DNA of 64,000 bases from Candidatus Phyllobacterium onerii (GCF_028331445.1 NZ_JAQMHX010000007.1:124001-188000), one strand, 5' to 3'; shown: positions 36,313-48,448, counted from the stretch's first letter. The notes: a model not told the origin generated them from the sequence alone. Translations and numbers: made by a program.

Positions 36313-36654
36313 ATGACATACGATCCAAACCTACAGCAGCGGCCGGTGACTACTGATCCGCTGGATCCGACACGTCCCAATTCTACGGTCGTGACGAACA
36401 AGAGCGGGGGGAGCGGTTTCCTTATAGCTGGTATCATCATCGCTGCCTTGGTCATTGGCGGCTATTACTTCCTCAACCGCAGCGACGTTGGCATGAGCCC
36501 GACCGCTCCAACACCGCCTGCTGCGACCGACACGACGACACCGGCACCGGCTACACCTGAGCCGCCGGCAGCAACTGCACCGACAGCTCCGGCTCCTGCC
36601 GAACCTGCTCCGGCACCAGCTACGCCGGCTCCGGCTCCTGCACCCGCTCAATAA
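36313..36654 (+). CDS. Small membrane protein with Pro/Ala-rich tail
   Basis: 113 residues from the ATG at 36313, preceded by GGAGGA. A polar N-terminus (1-32), one transmembrane helix (about 34-52, GFLIAGIIIAALVIGGYYFL) and a C-terminal tail made almost only of Pro, Ala, Thr and Glu (about 58-113). No enzyme domain is visible. The tail is probably an extended periplasmic stalk. Such proteins occur in Brucella relatives as uncharacterised proteins. Confidence 0.75.
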   Translation: MTYDPNLQQRPVTTDPLDPTRPNSTVVTNKSGGSGFLIAGIIIAALVIGGYYFLNRSDVGMSPTAPTPPAATDTTTPAPATPEPPAATAPTAPAPAEPAPAPATPAPAPAPAQ

Positions 36655-36670
36655 TTAGCGGGGAGCATAC

Positions 36671-36700
36671 AAAAAAAAGGCCCGGATATCCGGGCCTTTT
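36671..36700. terminator. Bidirectional terminator between convergent genes
   Basis: AAAAAAAAGGCCCGG ATAT CCGGGCCTTTT: perfect stem with A-run to the left and T-run to the right. It serves the plus-strand membrane-protein gene and the minus-strand lpdA. Confidence 0.9.
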
Positions 36701-36722
36701 CTATATATTTTTTCAAAGATCA

Positions 36723-38129
36723 TTACATGTGGATTGGTTTGAAGAAAGTTGCCAGAGCAGCTTCACGCACAGCTTCCGACATGGTCGGATGAGCGTGTGT
36801 CGTGCGTGCCAGATCCTCTGAAGAACCGCCGAATTCCATCAGCACAGTTGCCTCGTGGATCATTTCACCTGCGCCATAACCCAAAATATGAACACCGAGC
36901 ACCCGGTCGCTCGCCTTGTCCGCCAGAATTTTCACAAAACCGTCGGTGTGCAGCATGGCACGGGCACGGCCATTGGCGGTAAACGGAAATTTGCCGGCTT
37001 TGTATTCGATACCGGCCGCCTTCAGCTCTTCTTCCGTCTTGCCGACAGATGCCACTTCCGGCTGCGTGTAGACCACGCTCGGAATTGCGTCGTAGTTGAC
37101 GTGACCCACCTGCCCCGCAAGGATCTCAGCAACGGCAATGCCCTCATCCTCCGCCTTGTGCGCCAGCATCGCCCCCTCGACGACATCGCCAATGGCATAG
37201 ATCCCCGGGACATTCGTCTGCCAATGATCATTGATAGCGACACGTCCGCGATCATCGACCGCAACGCCGGCGTCCTTCAGGCCCACACCGTCCGTATATG
37301 GTTTGCGGCCCGTCGAGACGAGCACTACATCAGCGTCGATGGTTAGCGCTTCGCCGCCCTTGACCGGCTCGAACGTGATCTTTGCGCCTTTCCCGGATTT
37401 TTCGACGCCGGTCACCTTGGCACCCATCTTGAACTCGATGCCCTGCTTTTCCAGCATGCGCTGGAATTGGCGCGAGACTTCGCCGTCCATCGGTCCGAGA
37501 ATCTTGTCCAGATATTCGACGACGGTGACCTTCGATCCGAGGCGCGCCCAAACCGAGCCAAGCTCAAGTCCGATGACGCCGCCACCAACCACAATGAGAC
37601 GCTCCGGCACTTTTTCAAGTTCCAGCGCGCCAGTCGACGATATGATTACCTTCTCGTCGAATTCGACATTGACGCCGGGAATACCGGCGACATCCGAACC
37701 GGTGGCGATGACAATATTCTTCGTTTCGATCTCCTGAACCGTGCCGTCTTCGGCGGTCACGGAAACCTTGCCGGCTGCCAAAATCTTGCCCGTGCCCATG
37801 AACGTGTCGATTTTGTTCTTCTTGAACAGGAACGCGACGCCATTGACGTTGGCCTCGACCGTTGCATCCTTATGGGCAAGCATCGCAGGAAGGTTGAGCT
37901 TTGGCGTGCCGACATCGACACCCAAAGTAGCATGGGAATGACCCGCCTCATGGAACACTTCCGAGGCGTGCAGCAGTGCCTTTGACGGGATGCAACCGAT
38001 ATTGAGGCAGGTTCCGCCGAAAGTAGCGCGCTTCTCGATCACCGCGGTCTTGAGGCCAAGCTGCGCGGCCTTGATCGCGCATACGTAGCCACCCGGACCT
38101 GTTCCGATGACAACGACATCATATGCCAT
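36723..38129 (-). CDS. lpdA: Dihydrolipoyl dehydrogenase (E3)
   Basis: 468 residues from MAYDVVVIGTGPGGYVCAIK. Reoxidises lipoamide of the 2-oxoglutarate dehydrogenase complex, producing NADH. FAD motif GTGPGGYVCA at 8-17, redox disulfide GGTCLNIGCIPSKALLH, NAD motif VVGGGVIGLELGSVWARLG, C-terminal catalytic His-Glu in HAHPTMSEAV. Last gene of the mdh-sucCDAB-lpdA cluster, so it is probably the E3 for SucAB. Confidence 0.97.
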   Translation of the reverse strand: MAYDVVVIGTGPGGYVCAIKAAQLGLKTAVIEKRATFGGTCLNIGCIPSKALLHASEVFHEAGHSHATLGVDVGTPKLNLPAMLAHKDATVEANVNGVAFLFKKNKIDTFMGTGKILAAGKVSVTAEDGTVQEIETKNIVIATGSDVAGIPGVNVEFDEKVIISSTGALELEKVPERLIVVGGGVIGLELGSVWARLGSKVTVVEYLDKILGPMDGEVSRQFQRMLEKQGIEFKMGAKVTGVEKSGKGAKITFEPVKGGEALTIDADVVLVSTGRKPYTDGVGLKDAGVAVDDRGRVAINDHWQTNVPGIYAIGDVVEGAMLAHKAEDEGIAVAEILAGQVGHVNYDAIPSVVYTQPEVASVGKTEEELKAAGIEYKAGKFPFTANGRARAMLHTDGFVKILADKASDRVLGVHILGYGAGEMIHEATVLMEFGGSSEDLARTTHAHPTMSEAVREAALATFFKPIHM

Positions 38130-38164
38130 GATTGTTTCCTTCTCTTGCGACGTTGCCCAGCAAA

Positions 38165-38695
38165 TTACTGTTCGGGCACGCATTCCTTAAAGCGGAAGAC
38201 TTCCCAGGGAAAAGTCTCGATGGGTTTTTCAAGTTTGAAGTTAAAGCTGCTCATGGAGCTGGAAAAATCCGGCAGGAGCAGAGCCTGCGCAGCCGGCTCC
38301 TTGGCTTGCGGCAGGAGGTCGGCGTCGGCTCCCTCCTTCAAGGCATAGATGACGCCACGCCAAACGGTACATGCCTGCAGTTCGTCGCCGGTGACATCGC
38401 CGGTCGGGCATTTGTACATGATGATGCCATTGGGCCTTGCAATACCCTCATTCCACATGACCACGCCATCGAGTTTCAGATCGCTGTCGTTCATCTCGAT
38501 TGAGAATTCATTCGATGTCATGACAGGCTGATCTTCCGGAACATGCTTGAACCTCAGCGTATAAGCATCATCCCTGTCGGTGTAGATCGCACGATCCTGC
38601 GTACAGGCGGCAGAGGCAGGAGCAGCAAACAGAGCCGACCCCAAGAGAGCAGCCAGAATAAGTGCAGGACGGGAATGAACGTTCGAATCCATCAA
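38165..38695 (-). CDS. Conserved exported protein of unknown function
   Basis: 176 residues. A signal peptide covers about residues 1-29 (ALILAALLGSALFAAPASA, cleavage before ACTQD). The mature protein has four cysteines (CTQD, YKCPTGD, QACTVW, KECVPEQ) that could form two disulfides, and short recognisable stretches such as RPNGIIMYKCPTGD and PDFSSSMSSFNF. I do not recognise a characterised family. It sits between sucB and lpdA on the same strand, an odd place for a periplasmic protein, and may be co-transcribed with the TCA genes. Confidence 0.72.
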   Translation of the reverse strand: MMDSNVHSRPALILAALLGSALFAAPASAACTQDRAIYTDRDDAYTLRFKHVPEDQPVMTSNEFSIEMNDSDLKLDGVVMWNEGIARPNGIIMYKCPTGDVTGDELQACTVWRGVIYALKEGADADLLPQAKEPAAQALLLPDFSSSMSSFNFKLEKPIETFPWEVFRFKECVPEQ

Positions 38696-38775
38696 TATTC
38701 TAACTCTCGGGTGTGGACACGACTGCGCCGACTAACCTCCCTTAACGGGAGCAAAAGCCAGCACCGTCGCATTTA

Positions 38776-40071
38776 CTAAAGATCAAGAACGAGACGCTCC
38801 GGATCCTCCAGGCTTTCCTTGACGCGAACGAGGAAGGTCACTGCTTCCTTGCCATCGACGATGCGATGATCGTAGCTCAGCGCCAGATACATCATCGGAC
38901 GAATGACAATCTGTCCGCCAACCACCACCGGCCGATCCTGGATCTTGTGCATGCCGAGAATACCCGACTGGGGCGCATTGAGGATGGGGGAGGACATCAG
39001 GGAGCCATAGACGCCGCCATTGGAAATGGTGAACGTACCGCCCTGCATGTCAGCCATCGACAGCGCACCGTCGCGTGCAGCCTTGCCGAGGCGGCCGATT
39101 TCCTTTTCGATCTCGGCGATCGACATCTGGTCGGCATTGCGCACGACCGGAACGACAAGGCCCCGATCCGTGCCGACAGCAACGCCGACATGAGCGAAGT
39201 TCTTGTAGATGATATCGTTGCCGTCGATTTCCGCGTTGACCGAAGGTACTTCTTTCAGCGCATGCGTTACGGCCTTGGTGAAAAAGCCCATGAAGCCGAG
39301 CTTGACGCCATGCTTCTTCTCGAAGATTTCCTTGTAGCGATTGCGCAAATCCATGACAGCCGACATGTCCACCTCATTATAGGTGGTGAGCATGGCGGCC
39401 GTGTTCTGCGCGTCCTTCAACCGGCGCGCAATCGTCTGACGCAGGCGCGTCATCTTCACCCGCTCTTCGCGCGATGCGTCGTCGGCGGACGAAGCGGGGC
39501 GAGCAGCAACAGGCTTTGGTGCTTCTGTTGTTGCGGGCTGGGCGGTGATGCCTTTGGCAACGGCATCGAGCACGTCCCCTTTTAGCACCTGTCCGCGCTT
39601 GCCGGACCCTTCGACCTGAGAGAGGGAAACACCTTTCTCGGCGAGGATCTTGGATGCAGCAGGGGAAGCCGGCATCTCGCTTGGTTTACGTTCGGTAATG
39701 GCCGGCTCACCGGCAACTTCGGCGGTCTTTGCTTCTGCTTCCTTGGTCGAAGAAGCAGCAGCACTGCCCGAGGCCTGCGCGGTGGCTTCCGGCTTTGCCT
39801 CCGCCTTCTTGGCGGGAGCAGCTGCAGCGCCATCGCCCGAACCGATCATACCGAGCAGAGCACCGACCTCGACCGTATCGCCCTCCTTCGCAGTGATTTC
39901 AGCGAGCGAGCCGGCAGAAGATGCCGGTACCTCGATCGTCACCTTGTCGGTTTCGAGTTCGACCAAGGGCTCATCAACGGCAATCGCATCGCCGACATTT
40001 TTGAACCATTTGCCAATTGTCGCTTCGGAAACGGATTCGCCCAGCGTTGGGACGCGGATTTCGGTGGCCAT
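38776..40071 (-). CDS. sucB: Dihydrolipoyllysine succinyltransferase (E2 of 2-oxoglutarate dehydrogenase)
   Basis: 431 residues. N-terminal lipoyl domain with the lipoylated Lys in [15 protein letters not shown] (near residue 43), an Ala/Glu/Lys-rich linker (about 80-130), a peripheral-subunit-binding domain ([32 protein letters not shown], about 138-170), and the catalytic core ending with [11 protein letters not shown] (His and Asp). Transfers succinyl groups to CoA. Follows sucA by 34 bases. Confidence 0.97.
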   Translation of the reverse strand: MATEIRVPTLGESVSEATIGKWFKNVGDAIAVDEPLVELETDKVTIEVPASSAGSLAEITAKEGDTVEVGALLGMIGSGDGAAAAPAKKAEAKPEATAQASGSAAASSTKEAEAKTAEVAGEPAITERKPSEMPASPAASKILAEKGVSLSQVEGSGKRGQVLKGDVLDAVAKGITAQPATTEAPKPVAARPASSADDASREERVKMTRLRQTIARRLKDAQNTAAMLTTYNEVDMSAVMDLRNRYKEIFEKKHGVKLGFMGFFTKAVTHALKEVPSVNAEIDGNDIIYKNFAHVGVAVGTDRGLVVPVVRNADQMSIAEIEKEIGRLGKAARDGALSMADMQGGTFTISNGGVYGSLMSSPILNAPQSGILGMHKIQDRPVVVGGQIVIRPMMYLALSYDHRIVDGKEAVTFLVRVKESLEDPERLVLDL

Positions 40072-40105
40072 GTTCTCGTTCTTCCGTTGATCGTCTACTG
40101 TTCAA

Positions 40106-43100
40106 TTATGAACCCAAAGCATCTTCAAGGAATGCTTCAAGCTGTGCAAGGTGTTTGGACATCAGGCCCGTTGCCGTCGAAGCTGCCGCAGGACGTCCGG
40201 TGTAACGGACGCGCTGATGCTTGGCATCGATATGCGCGAGAACCCATTCCAGATAGGGATCGATAAAGGCCCAGGCGCCCATGTTCTTGGGCTCTTCCTG
40301 ACACCAGACCATTTCCGCATTGCGGAAGCGGGAGAGTTCGGTGATCAGGGCCTTTGCCGGGAATGGATAAAGCTGCTCGACACGCAGGAGGTAGACATCG
40401 TCGATGCCGCGCTTTTCGCGCTCCTCGTAAAGGTCGTAGTAGACCTTGCCGGAGCACAACACCACGCGGCGGATCTTCGAGTCCTTCTGCAGCTTGATAG
40501 GCTGATCCTTGAGGAGTTGCGCATCATCCCACAGCAAACGGTGGAACGATGAATCGCCCGTGAAATCCCCAATCGAAGAGACGGCACGCTTGTGACGCAG
40601 CAGGGATTTCGGTGTCATCAGGATAAGCGGCTTGCGGAAATCGCGTTTCATCTGACGGCGCAGGATATGGAAGTAATTAGCCGGCGTCGTACAATTCGCG
40701 ACCTGCATATTGTCTTCTGCACAAAGCTGCAGATAACGCTCGAGCCGGGCCGAAGAATGTTCCGGCCCCTGGCCTTCATAACCATGCGGCAGAAGGCAGA
40801 CGAGACCCGACATACGCAGCCATTTGCGCTCGCCCGACGAGATAAACTGGTCGAAGATGACCTGCGCACCGTTGGCAAAATCGCCGAACTGTGCTTCCCA
40901 CAGGGTCAGCGCTCGCGGATCGGACAGCGAATAACCATATTCGAAGCCGAGCACAGCCTCTTCCGAAAGCATCGAATTGATGACTTCGTAGATAGCCTGG
41001 CCCTTCTGCAGGTTGTTGAGTGGGATGTAGCGCTTTTCGGTGTCCTGATCATAAAGCACCGAATGACGCTGGCTAAACGTACCGCGCTCGACATCCTGGC
41101 CAGACAGGCGCACCGGATGGCCTTCCGTGACCAGCGAACCGAATGCCAAGGCTTCGGCAGTGGCCCAATCGAAGCCTTCGCCGGTCTCGATCATTTTGGC
41201 GCGGTTATCCTGGAAACGTTGGATCGTCCTGTGCACGTTGAGGCCAGGGGGAACTTCGGCGAGCTTCCTGCCGATTTCCTTCAGGGTCTTCACCGGCAGG
41301 CCGGTCTTGCCACGCCGCTGTTCATCGGCATTGTCGGCAGTCCGCAGACCACTCCACGCACCGTCGAGCCAGTCCGCCTTATTCGGCTTGTAATGCTGGC
41401 CGGCTTCGAATTCCTGTTCGAGATTTTCGCGCCATGCGGCCCGCATTTTTTCGAGGTCAGCGTCGGTGATGAGCCCTTCGTCGATCAGCTTCTGCGAATA
41501 GACCTGGACCGTCGTCTTCTGACTGCGGATCGTCTTGTACATGATCGGCTGCGTGAATGCAGGCTCATCGCCTTCATTGTGACCGAAACGGCGATAGCAG
41601 AACATGTCGATGACGACTGGCTTATGGAACGTCATGCGATATTCGGTGGCAATCTTGGCCACATAAACAACGGCTTCCGGATCGTCACCATTGACGTGGA
41701 AAATCGGCGCTTCAATCATTTTCGCCACATCAGAGGGATAGGGCGAGGAACGCGAGAAGCGCGGATTGGTGGTGAAACCGATCTGGTTGTTGATGATGAA
41801 ATGTACGGTGCCGGCGACGCGGTGGCCGCGCAGACCTGACAGGCCGAGACATTCGGCGACAACGCCCTGACCGGCGAACGCCGCATCGCCATGCAGAAGC
41901 AGCGGCATGATCTTGGCACGCTCCGAAAGCGGCACAATCTCATCGCGATCACGCCCGACAATAAGATCCTGCTTGGCGCGCGCCTTGCCCATGACGACCG
42001 GATTGACGATCTCCAGGTGCGAGGGATTGGCCGTCAGCGACAGGTGGACCTTGTTGCCGTCGAACTCACGATCCGACGACGCACCAAGGTGGTACTTCAC
42101 GTCACCGGAACCTTCAACGTCATCCGGTGTATAGGAGCCGCCCTTGAACTCATGGAAAATCGCGCGGTGCGGTTTGCGCATGAATTGGCTGAGGACGTTG
42201 AGCCGGCCGCGATGCGCCATGCCTAGAACGATTTCCTTCAGGCCCATGGATCCGCCGCGCTTGACGATCTGCTCAAGCGCCGGGATGAGCGACTCTGCAC
42301 CATCGAGGCCGAAACGCTTGGTACCCTTGTACTTGACGTCGATAAACTGCTCGAAACCTTCCGCCTCGATCAGCTTCGACAGGATGGCCTTCTTGCCTTC
42401 CGCCGTAAAGGCGACGCCCTTGTCCGGACCCTCGATGCGCTCCTGAATCCAGGCTTTTTCCACCGGATCGGAAATATGCATGAACTCGACGCCGATGGTC
42501 GAACAATAGGTGCGCTGCAGGATGTCGAGCATCTGCGGGATCGTCGCATATTCGAGACCCAGCACATTGTCGATGAAGATCTTGCGGTCGTAGTCGGCCG
42601 GCGAGAAACCATAGCTCTCGGGCGACAGCTCGTTATAATCTTCCTTGACTTCGGCAAGGCCGAGCGGGTCAAGTTTGGCATGCAGATGACCACGCATGCG
42701 ATAGGCGCGGATCATCATGATGGCGCGCACGGAATCGCGGGCAGCATGGATGATATCCGAATCTGAGGCTGGCACCTGAACGGCAACGGCCGCGCCATTG
42801 GTTGCTGCTGCGCCGTTGGCACTCTTGGCCTTCAACTTGTCGGTGATGTGCTTTTCGACTTCGCCCCAATTGCCGTCGAGCGCTGAAACGAGCTCGCCAT
42901 TGCTCGCAATCGGCCAGTTCGGCTTCTCCCAGGAAGCGCCCTTGGCATTGGCGATAACGTCAGCCTTGCTGTCGTTGAGATTGGCGAAGAATTCCTGCCA
43001 TTCGGCATCCACCGATGCCGGATCCTGCTCGTAACGCGCGTGCAATTCCTCGATATAATTGGCGTTGCCGCCATAGAGAAATGAGGTGAGAGCGAAAAGA

Positions 43101-43126
43101 TCGTTGGCCTGTTCTTGACGTGCCAT
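40106..43126 (-). CDS. sucA: 2-oxoglutarate dehydrogenase E1 component
   Basis: 1006 residues. Thiamine-diphosphate enzyme that decarboxylates 2-oxoglutarate and succinylates the E2 lipoyl group. N-terminal helix FLYGGNANYIEELHARYEQDP typical of SucA; GMAHRGRLNVL; ThDP motif HGDAAFAGQGVVAE; FCYRRFGHNEGDEPAFTQP. Follows sucD by 88 bases in the sucCDAB order. Confidence 0.98.
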   Translation of the reverse strand: MARQEQANDLFALTSFLYGGNANYIEELHARYEQDPASVDAEWQEFFANLNDSKADVIANAKGASWEKPNWPIASNGELVSALDGNWGEVEKHITDKLKAKSANGAAATNGAAVAVQVPASDSDIIHAARDSVRAIMMIRAYRMRGHLHAKLDPLGLAEVKEDYNELSPESYGFSPADYDRKIFIDNVLGLEYATIPQMLDILQRTYCSTIGVEFMHISDPVEKAWIQERIEGPDKGVAFTAEGKKAILSKLIEAEGFEQFIDVKYKGTKRFGLDGAESLIPALEQIVKRGGSMGLKEIVLGMAHRGRLNVLSQFMRKPHRAIFHEFKGGSYTPDDVEGSGDVKYHLGASSDREFDGNKVHLSLTANPSHLEIVNPVVMGKARAKQDLIVGRDRDEIVPLSERAKIMPLLLHGDAAFAGQGVVAECLGLSGLRGHRVAGTVHFIINNQIGFTTNPRFSRSSPYPSDVAKMIEAPIFHVNGDDPEAVVYVAKIATEYRMTFHKPVVIDMFCYRRFGHNEGDEPAFTQPIMYKTIRSQKTTVQVYSQKLIDEGLITDADLEKMRAAWRENLEQEFEAGQHYKPNKADWLDGAWSGLRTADNADEQRRGKTGLPVKTLKEIGRKLAEVPPGLNVHRTIQRFQDNRAKMIETGEGFDWATAEALAFGSLVTEGHPVRLSGQDVERGTFSQRHSVLYDQDTEKRYIPLNNLQKGQAIYEVINSMLSEEAVLGFEYGYSLSDPRALTLWEAQFGDFANGAQVIFDQFISSGERKWLRMSGLVCLLPHGYEGQGPEHSSARLERYLQLCAEDNMQVANCTTPANYFHILRRQMKRDFRKPLILMTPKSLLRHKRAVSSIGDFTGDSSFHRLLWDDAQLLKDQPIKLQKDSKIRRVVLCSGKVYYDLYEEREKRGIDDVYLLRVEQLYPFPAKALITELSRFRNAEMVWCQEEPKNMGAWAFIDPYLEWVLAHIDAKHQRVRYTGRPAAASTATGLMSKHLAQLEAFLEDALGS

Positions 43127-43214
43127 GTTCGTGACCGGAGCCCTGCTCCGTCTCCTTTTCTGGTGGTTGACCGGGGCGACTACCGTCCCGATCCATTCTC
43201 GCTAAGTTAATGTC

Positions 43215-44129
43215 TCAGCCCTTGAGGACTTCGACCAATGTCTTGCCAAGCTGCGCTGGCGAAGGCGAAACGCGGATACCTGCGGCTTCCATCGCTGCGA
43301 TCTTGTCTTCCGCGCCGCCCTTGCCGCCGGAGATGACAGCGCCGGCATGGCCCATCGTACGTCCGGGAGGAGCCGTACGCCCGGCGATGAAACCAGCCAT
43401 GGGCTTCTTGCGGCCACGCTTTGCTTCGTCGGCAATGAACTGCGCTGCATCTTCTTCAGCCGAGCCGCCGATCTCACCGATCATGATGATCGATTTGGTC
43501 GCTTCGTCGGCAAGGAACATTTCCAGGACGTCGATGAACTCGGTACCCTTTACAGGATCGCCGCCGATACCGACTGCAGTCGTCTGGCCGAGGCCCTCGT
43601 TCGTCGTCTGAAACACTGCTTCATAGGTAAGTGTTCCGGAGCGCGATACAACACCCACAGAGCCCTTCTTGAAGATGTTACCCGGCATAATGCCGATCTT
43701 GCATTCTTCCGGTGTCAGAACACCAGGGCAGTTCGGGCCGATCAGACGCGAGGTGGAACGGTCGAGGCGCGCCTTGACCCGAACCATGTCCATGACAGGA
43801 ATACCTTCGGTGATGCAGATGATCAGAGGAATCTCTGCCTCGATGGCTTCCAGGATTGCTTCTGCTGCGCCTGCAGGCGGAACGTAGATGACCGACGCGT
43901 TGGCGCCTGTACGATCCTTGCCTTCCGCAACCGTAGCGAAAATCGGCAGCTGCGCGCTCGAACCGGTCGGCAGATTGCCTTCCCAGGTTTCTCCGCCCTT
44001 TTTCGGATGGATGCCGCCGACCATCTGGGTACCGTAATAGGCCAAAGCCTGCTCGGTGTGGAATGTGCCGGTCTTGCCGGTGAGGCCCTGAACGAGAACC
44101 TTGGTGTCTTTGTTAACCAGAATAGACAT
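43215..44129 (-). CDS. sucD: Succinyl-CoA synthetase alpha subunit
   Basis: 304 residues. NAD/CoA-binding fold start ([20 protein letters not shown]); CoA segment [11 protein letters not shown]; phosphorylated His in [11 protein letters not shown] near residue 250. With SucC makes ATP or GTP from succinyl-CoA. Three bases separate it from sucC. Confidence 0.97.
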   Translation of the reverse strand: MSILVNKDTKVLVQGLTGKTGTFHTEQALAYYGTQMVGGIHPKKGGETWEGNLPTGSSAQLPIFATVAEGKDRTGANASVIYVPPAGAAEAILEAIEAEIPLIICITEGIPVMDMVRVKARLDRSTSRLIGPNCPGVLTPEECKIGIMPGNIFKKGSVGVVSRSGTLTYEAVFQTTNEGLGQTTAVGIGGDPVKGTEFIDVLEMFLADEATKSIIMIGEIGGSAEEDAAQFIADEAKRGRKKPMAGFIAGRTAPPGRTMGHAGAVISGGKGGAEDKIAAMEAAGIRVSPSPAQLGKTLVEVLKG

Positions 44130-44132
44130 GCC

Positions 44133-45329
44133 TTAGTTCCCCTTCACAGCTGCGACGATTTTCTGCGCCGCATCATCGAGATCGTCCGCAGAGACGACAT
44201 TCAGGCCGCTTTCATTGATGATTTTCTTGCCGAGTTCGGCATTGGTACCTTCGAGGCGAACGACGAGCGGGACCTTGAGACCGACTTCCTTGACCGCAGC
44301 GATCACACCTTCGGCAATGATATCGCATTTCATGATACCGCCGAAGATGTTGATCAGAATGCCTTTGACCGCGGGATCGGCCGTAATGATCTTGAACGCA
44401 GCCGTGACCTTCTCCTTGCTGGCGCCGCCACCAACATCGAGGAAGTTCGCTGGCTCAGCACCATACAGCTTGATGATGTCCATCGTTGCCATAGCGAGAC
44501 CGGCGCCATTGACCATGCAACCGATATTGCCATCGAGGGCCACATAGGCGAGGTCATATTTCGAAGCCTCGATCTCCTTGGCGTCCTCTTCGGTTGTATC
44601 GCGGAGTTCGACAACGTCGGGATGGCGGAACAGCGCGTTGCCGTCGAAGGACACCTTGGCATCGAGAACACGCAAACGGCCGTCTTTCATGACGATCAGC
44701 GGATTGACCTCGAGCAAGCTCATGTCCTTCTCGGTGAAGGCCTTGTAGAGAATCGGGAAGAGCGTCTCGCCGTCGGAGCGGGCTTCACCCGCGAGGCCAT
44801 AGGCTTCATTGATCTTGGCGGTATCTTCTGCAGTCACGCCTTTCTCCGGATCAATCGAAACGGTGATGATCTTTTCCGGCGTGTCGTGTGCGACGCCTTC
44901 AATATCCATGCCACCTTCAGTAGAGACGACGAAAGCCGGCCGCCCGGTGGCGCGATCGATCAAGATCGACAGATAGAGCTCGCGCTCGATGTCGGCGCCG
45001 TCTTCGATGTAAAGGCGGTTCACCTGCTTGCCGGCAGGACCGGTCTGCTTGGTGACCAAGGTATTGCCCAGCATTTCCTTCGCGTTGGCAACAACCTCCT
45101 CGACCGATCTGGAAAGGCGTACGCCGCCCTTCGCATCCGGTCCGAGTTCCTTGAACTTGCCCTTGCCACGCCCGCCCGCATGAATCTGGCTCTTTACCAC
45201 ATAAAGCGGACCGGGCAGCGTCTTAGCCCATTCTTCCGCCTGTTCGACGGAGTAGACGGCGACGCCATTGGCGATTGGGGCACCGAACGAGTGCAACAGA
45301 CGCTTGGCCTGATATTCGTGAATATTCAT
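44133..45329 (-). CDS. sucC: Succinyl-CoA synthetase beta subunit
   Basis: 398 residues with an N-terminal ATP-grasp domain ([34 protein letters not shown]) and a CoA-ligase domain ([32 protein letters not shown]). Forms the heterotetramer with SucD. Follows mdh by 69 bases in the same operon. Confidence 0.97.
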   Translation of the reverse strand: MNIHEYQAKRLLHSFGAPIANGVAVYSVEQAEEWAKTLPGPLYVVKSQIHAGGRGKGKFKELGPDAKGGVRLSRSVEEVVANAKEMLGNTLVTKQTGPAGKQVNRLYIEDGADIERELYLSILIDRATGRPAFVVSTEGGMDIEGVAHDTPEKIITVSIDPEKGVTAEDTAKINEAYGLAGEARSDGETLFPILYKAFTEKDMSLLEVNPLIVMKDGRLRVLDAKVSFDGNALFRHPDVVELRDTTEEDAKEIEASKYDLAYVALDGNIGCMVNGAGLAMATMDIIKLYGAEPANFLDVGGGASKEKVTAAFKIITADPAVKGILINIFGGIMKCDIIAEGVIAAVKEVGLKVPLVVRLEGTNAELGKKIINESGLNVVSADDLDDAAQKIVAAVKGN

Positions 45330-45398
45330 ATGATATTTCCTCTACGAATAATCCGCACACTTAGGTGCGGATCGTTTCAGAATTGTTTCAGGCCCGAG

Positions 45399-46662
<1,264 letters not shown>

Positions 46663-47853
46663 TTAAACTTCTGCGGACCGTGGGGGCTCGGCTGACTCGG
46701 AACGTGTGCCCGCTTCAGCCAAATAATCCTCACTTTGCATCTCGAACAACCGCGACGCCGTACGATCAAATTCAAAGGCCTCGGTGCCTGACTTTGCCAC
46801 GTAAAGCTGATCCGGTGAGGCTGCCGCAGAGATCACCACGTGAACATGGTGATCATAAAGAATATCGATCAGGATGATGAATCGCTTGGCTTCATTGCGT
46901 CTCGGCTGGTCGAGCACCGGCACAGCATCGATAAAGATTGTCTGATAGCGCTTGATGATCGCGGTATAGTCTGCCGCCCCGAGTGGCTTCGAGCAGAGAT
47001 CGGCAAAACTAAAGCGCGCGACGTGCCGTGCGGCCTGCGGAATGATAACCGTACGGCCTTTGACTTTGACGCTGTCTTGCGTGATGGTCGCGCCAGCGGT
47101 CGCGGCGTGCCAGGCGTCATCCATCAGCCGGCTCGTCTCATCGCTCAGCGGCGAAAGAAAAACTGGCATGCGATTCAGCTTCTCCAGGCGATAATCCGTG
47201 CGGGCATCGAGGTTTATGACGTCCACGTGGGTTTTCAGAAGATCGACGAAGGGCAGGAAAAGCTGGCGGTTGAGACCGTCGCGATAAAGGTTATCGGGCG
47301 CGACATTCGACGTAGCGACGAGCACCACGCCACGCTCGAAGAGCGCGCGAAACAGGCGCGACAAGATCATCGCATCAGCGATATCGGTTACCGTGAATTC
47401 GTCGAAACACAGAACCCATGCCTGCTCCGCCAATGCATCGGCGACTGGCGGGATAGGATCTTCCTGTTTCGTCTCGCCTTTTTTGAGAGCCTGACGGTGC
47501 GCGTTGATGCGTTCATGCACATCCGCCATGAAATCGATGAAATGCGCCCGACGTTTGCGTTTGACCGGTACCAGTTGGTGGAACATGTCCATCAACATGG
47601 TCTTGCCCCGACCGACTTCGCCATGGATGTACAGACCCTTGACGATTTCGTGCCGCGGCGCCTTTCGGCTGAAGAGCCAGCCGAGCGCACTGGATTTTGT
47701 TGCAAGCCGCTTCGTCGCCACGTCGTGGATCAAACGATCAAATCGACTGGCAAGACGCTGTTGCGATGGATCGGCATCCAAATCTCCTGCGTGCACAAGC
47801 GCATCGTAGCGCTCACGCACGGAGGGAAATACTTTCAAATTATCGTGCGACAT
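46663..47853 (-). CDS. zapE: Cell division protein ZapE (AFG1-like ATPase)
   Basis: 396 residues from the ATG at 47853 (MSHDNLKVFPSVRERYDAL); the only start further out is a TTG 13 codons upstream. AAA-type ATPase: Walker A GEVGRGKTMLM near residue 79, Walker B VLCFDEFTVTDIADA near 147, sensor VVLVATSNVAPDNLY. The family destabilises FtsZ polymers during division; the mitochondrial homologue is AFG1/LACE1. The C-terminus ends in a short charged tail. Confidence 0.94.
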   Translation of the reverse strand: MSHDNLKVFPSVRERYDALVHAGDLDADPSQQRLASRFDRLIHDVATKRLATKSSALGWLFSRKAPRHEIVKGLYIHGEVGRGKTMLMDMFHQLVPVKRKRRAHFIDFMADVHERINAHRQALKKGETKQEDPIPPVADALAEQAWVLCFDEFTVTDIADAMILSRLFRALFERGVVLVATSNVAPDNLYRDGLNRQLFLPFVDLLKTHVDVINLDARTDYRLEKLNRMPVFLSPLSDETSRLMDDAWHAATAGATITQDSVKVKGRTVIIPQAARHVARFSFADLCSKPLGAADYTAIIKRYQTIFIDAVPVLDQPRRNEAKRFIILIDILYDHHVHVVISAAASPDQLYVAKSGTEAFEFDRTASRLFEMQSEDYLAEAGTRSESAEPPRSAEV

Positions 47854-47911
47854 GCGAAATGCAGTCTCCGGGTGCGCCCGCGGCGCACTCAAATTTTAGG
47901 TCGTAAGATAA

Positions 47912-48448
47912 CTAACGTGACAGACTAACGTTCTGTCCGCCCGAAGTCTGGCCGTCGAACTTCGATTGGCCGGAAGAGTAGAGTTTTGCCACTGTACCGC
48001 CCGCTGCATCATAAAGCGTAAGTTGCTTGCCGCTCACAGCCCAGGAAGAGAGGTTGGCAAGTTCGCCAGGGCAGCGCAAAGGACCCGCACGGTAGCCTTG
48101 GCCGAACTTGGTCTGCGGCGTCGCGATCTTGCAGCTCTGCCCACCCATCGAAGCATTCCAGACGCCGGCGACACTGCTGGCAGTAAGGTCAGGAGCATTT
48201 TCAGGTGGCAGCGAAGCGACCTGCGTATTGCCCTGCGGCGCCGGAGCTGCATTACCCGTCGTCGGTGCAGTCGGAAACTGATTGGCGCCGCCCGGTGGCG
48301 GCAGCTGGCTCTGACTTACCGAGCCTGAGGGTGCTGGCTGCAATGGTGCAGGTGCGGTAGAGACAGGATCCATTCGTGAACTCTGGCATCCCGCCAGCGC
48401 CATGCCAACAACGGCGACGGCCAGCAAATTGACTTTCAAAGTCCCCAT
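47912..48448 (-). CDS. omp19: Outer membrane lipoprotein Omp19 (protease inhibitor Inh family)
   Basis: 178 residues from MGTLKVNLLAVAVVGMALAGC. The lipobox LAGC puts the lipidated Cys at residue 21. A Pro/Ala/Gln-rich linker (about 30-85) is followed by an Inh-type beta-barrel (about 90-178) whose segment WNASMGGQSCKIATPQTKFG and LRCPGELANLSSWAV with its disulfide pair closely resembles Brucella Omp19. Brucella Omp19 inhibits host proteases; the role in a free-living relative is inferred only by homology. Confidence 0.9.
   Translation of the reverse strand: MGTLKVNLLAVAVVGMALAGCQSSRMDPVSTAPAPLQPAPSGSVSQSQLPPPGGANQFPTAPTTGNAAPAPQGNTQVASLPPENAPDLTASSVAGVWNASMGGQSCKIATPQTKFGQGYRAGPLRCPGELANLSSWAVSGKQLTLYDAAGGTVAKLYSSGQSKFDGQTSGGQNVSLSR

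Noticed and set aside
40592..41839. A 415-codon plus-strand open frame opposite sucA
   Set aside because: Antisense to sucA, no recognisable domain or start signal.
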